A stretch of 14,931 nucleotides of DNA from UBA11524 sp034104265 (GTDB lineage Bacteria > Bacillota > Clostridia > Christensenellales > Aristaeellaceae). The notes beneath the pieces were generated by a model. That model did no database searches and was not told the DNA's origin. It saw only the letters and a list, made by a program, of their open reading frames with translations. Each line of letters begins with the position of its first letter. Position 1 is the stretch's first letter. The DNA is taken from assembly GCA_034104265.1 (NCBI GenBank), contig JAXEEE010000002.1, forward strand, positions 1 to 14,931, given 5' to 3'. A program made the translations under genes and the position numbers. This document shows positions 14,459 through 14,931 of this stretch, one piece after another.

Positions 14459-14768
14459 GAACTGTGACGATCACAACCGCTGGCGGAACATCACCGTCGG
14501 CTTCCGGGTCTCCCCGGAGGAGAACGAGCGGCTGAACAGAGCGGTGGCTCTGTCCGGGCTCCCGAAGCAGGAGTACTGCTATCGGAAATGCATGGACAAC
14601 GACATCACCGTCACTCCGAATCCGCGGATCTTCAAAGCGCTGAAAACCGCACTGGATGATGTATGGACAGAGCTGAGACGCATCAGCACCGGAACCCAGC
14701 CCAGCGATGAACTGGTGAACGACATCACGCTGATTGCAAAAATGCTGAACGACATGAAAGGAGAATGA
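14448..14768 (+). CDS. MobC-like relaxosome protein (ribbon-helix-helix)
   Basis: This 106-residue protein has a probable ribbon-helix-helix domain: a beta strand ITVGFRVS (about 14-21), then PEENERLNRAVALSGLPKQE and YCYRKCMDN. This arrangement resembles plasmid MobC/relaxosome accessory proteins that help the relaxase at the origin of transfer. The C-terminal half (about 60-106) is helical, with DDVWTELRRIS. AAGGATGG is 9 bases before the ATG inside the integrase gene, and the genes overlap by 11 bases. No relaxase is visible in the window. A general RHH transcription factor is the alternative. Confidence 0.65.
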   Translation: MSAKNCDDHNRWRNITVGFRVSPEENERLNRAVALSGLPKQEYCYRKCMDNDITVTPNPRIFKALKTALDDVWTELRRISTGTQPSDELVNDITLIAKMLNDMKGE

Positions 14769-14770
14769 CC

Positions 14771-14931
14771 ATGACCAGCATCTTTGAACAACTCGGCGGC
14801 ACCTATACCCAAGGAAGCGACGGCATGCTTTACCCCAACCTCACTCTGGGTGACAGGGAACAACGTCCTATCGGCAGATGGGGACGGATGCACAGAGCCT
14901 ATCTGGAAACAGAACATCCCGGCCTGTATGA
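14771..14931 (+). CDS. tnpV: TnpV family protein, partial (runs off the window)
   Basis: Only the first 53 codons are present; the frame is open at the window end. The start IFEQLGGTYTQGSDGMLYPN followed by LTLGDREQRPIGRWGRMHR and YLETEHPGLY strongly resembles TnpV, a protein of about 120 residues first named in Tn4451-type elements and common in clostridial conjugative elements. Its function is unknown. AAAGGAG (14757-14763) lies 7 bases before the ATG and the preceding stop is 2 bases away, so it is translated with the MobC-like gene. It supports the mobile-element reading. Confidence 0.85.
   Translation, partial: MTSIFEQLGGTYTQGSDGMLYPNLTLGDREQRPIGRWGRMHRAYLETEHPGLY

Larger units (their letters stand above)
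12217..14931. mobile_element. Left end of an integrative element inserted at guaA (partial)
   Basis: The element begins at the guaA 3' end and continues beyond the window. Its visible content is att core, short repeats, XRE regulator (minus), divergent promoters, excisionase-like protein, tyrosine integrase, MobC-like protein and TnpV start. This gene order, with overlapping starts and stops, is typical of the recombination end of an integrative conjugative or mobilizable element. Relaxase and transfer genes, which would decide between the two, are not in view. The control region is clearly more AT-rich than the neighbouring chromosome. Confidence 0.8.

Noticed and set aside
1..14931. CRISPR array, tRNA or rRNA gene
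   Set aside because: No regularly spaced direct repeats of CRISPR length and no tRNA-like or rRNA-like sequence were recognised. In particular, the integration target is guaA, not a tRNA.

Overview
The window looks like a chromosomal segment of a high-GC anaerobic clostridium (Bacillota, class Clostridia), probably a gut-type fermenter. The evidence is pyruvate formate-lyase, a class III fructose-1,6-bisphosphatase (a Bacillota-type enzyme), strong AGGAGG-type ribosome binding sites throughout, and a mobile element carrying TnpV. GC-rich codon use creates very long spurious antisense frames opposite the real genes.

Layout, left to right. 1-344 is non-coding and extremely G/C-rich, with a G-quadruplex-prone run, two perfect hairpins and the terminator of pflB. 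pflB (minus strand, 345-2597) and fbp (plus, 3002-4900) are transcribed divergently from a 404-bp spacer holding a candidate promoter for each. fbp is followed closely by a gene for an unrecognised exported protein (4913-5983), then an OmpR-type response regulator and an overlapping sensor kinase with a very small external loop (6052-7751). A structured 227-bp spacer separates the kinase from a convergent NADAR-domain gene (7979-8449, minus). Next come a MATE exporter and a hotdog-fold acyl-CoA thioesterase that overlap by ATGA (8741-10533), a clear terminator, and guaA (GMP synthase, 10684-12228).

The most interesting part starts at the last codons of guaA. The 3' end of guaA reads GAGTGGGAGTGA, the core sequence I recall as an attachment site at the guaA integration hotspot. 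Directly after it are 120 bp of direct and inverted short repeats (TTTGGA x4, TGATAACC x3) that look like integrase or excisionase arm sites. They are followed by a bidirectional terminator-like hairpin, an XRE-family regulator (minus), a divergent control region with a perfect TTGACA-N17-TATAAT promoter and three dyads, then overlapping genes for a small excisionase-like protein, a tyrosine integrase, a MobC-like relaxosome protein and the start of TnpV, which runs off the window. I read this as the left end of an integrative conjugative or mobilizable element. A TTTGGAnTATTCC near-palindrome occurs both beside the attachment core and in the divergent promoter, suggesting that one protein may link control of transcription with control of excision.

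The chromosomal genes are ordinary housekeeping functions: mixed-acid fermentation, gluconeogenesis, signalling, efflux and purine synthesis. I did not find a convincing wholly new system. The best candidates for new observations are the regulatory and attachment architecture at 12217-13154 and the unassigned exported protein beside the two-component system.
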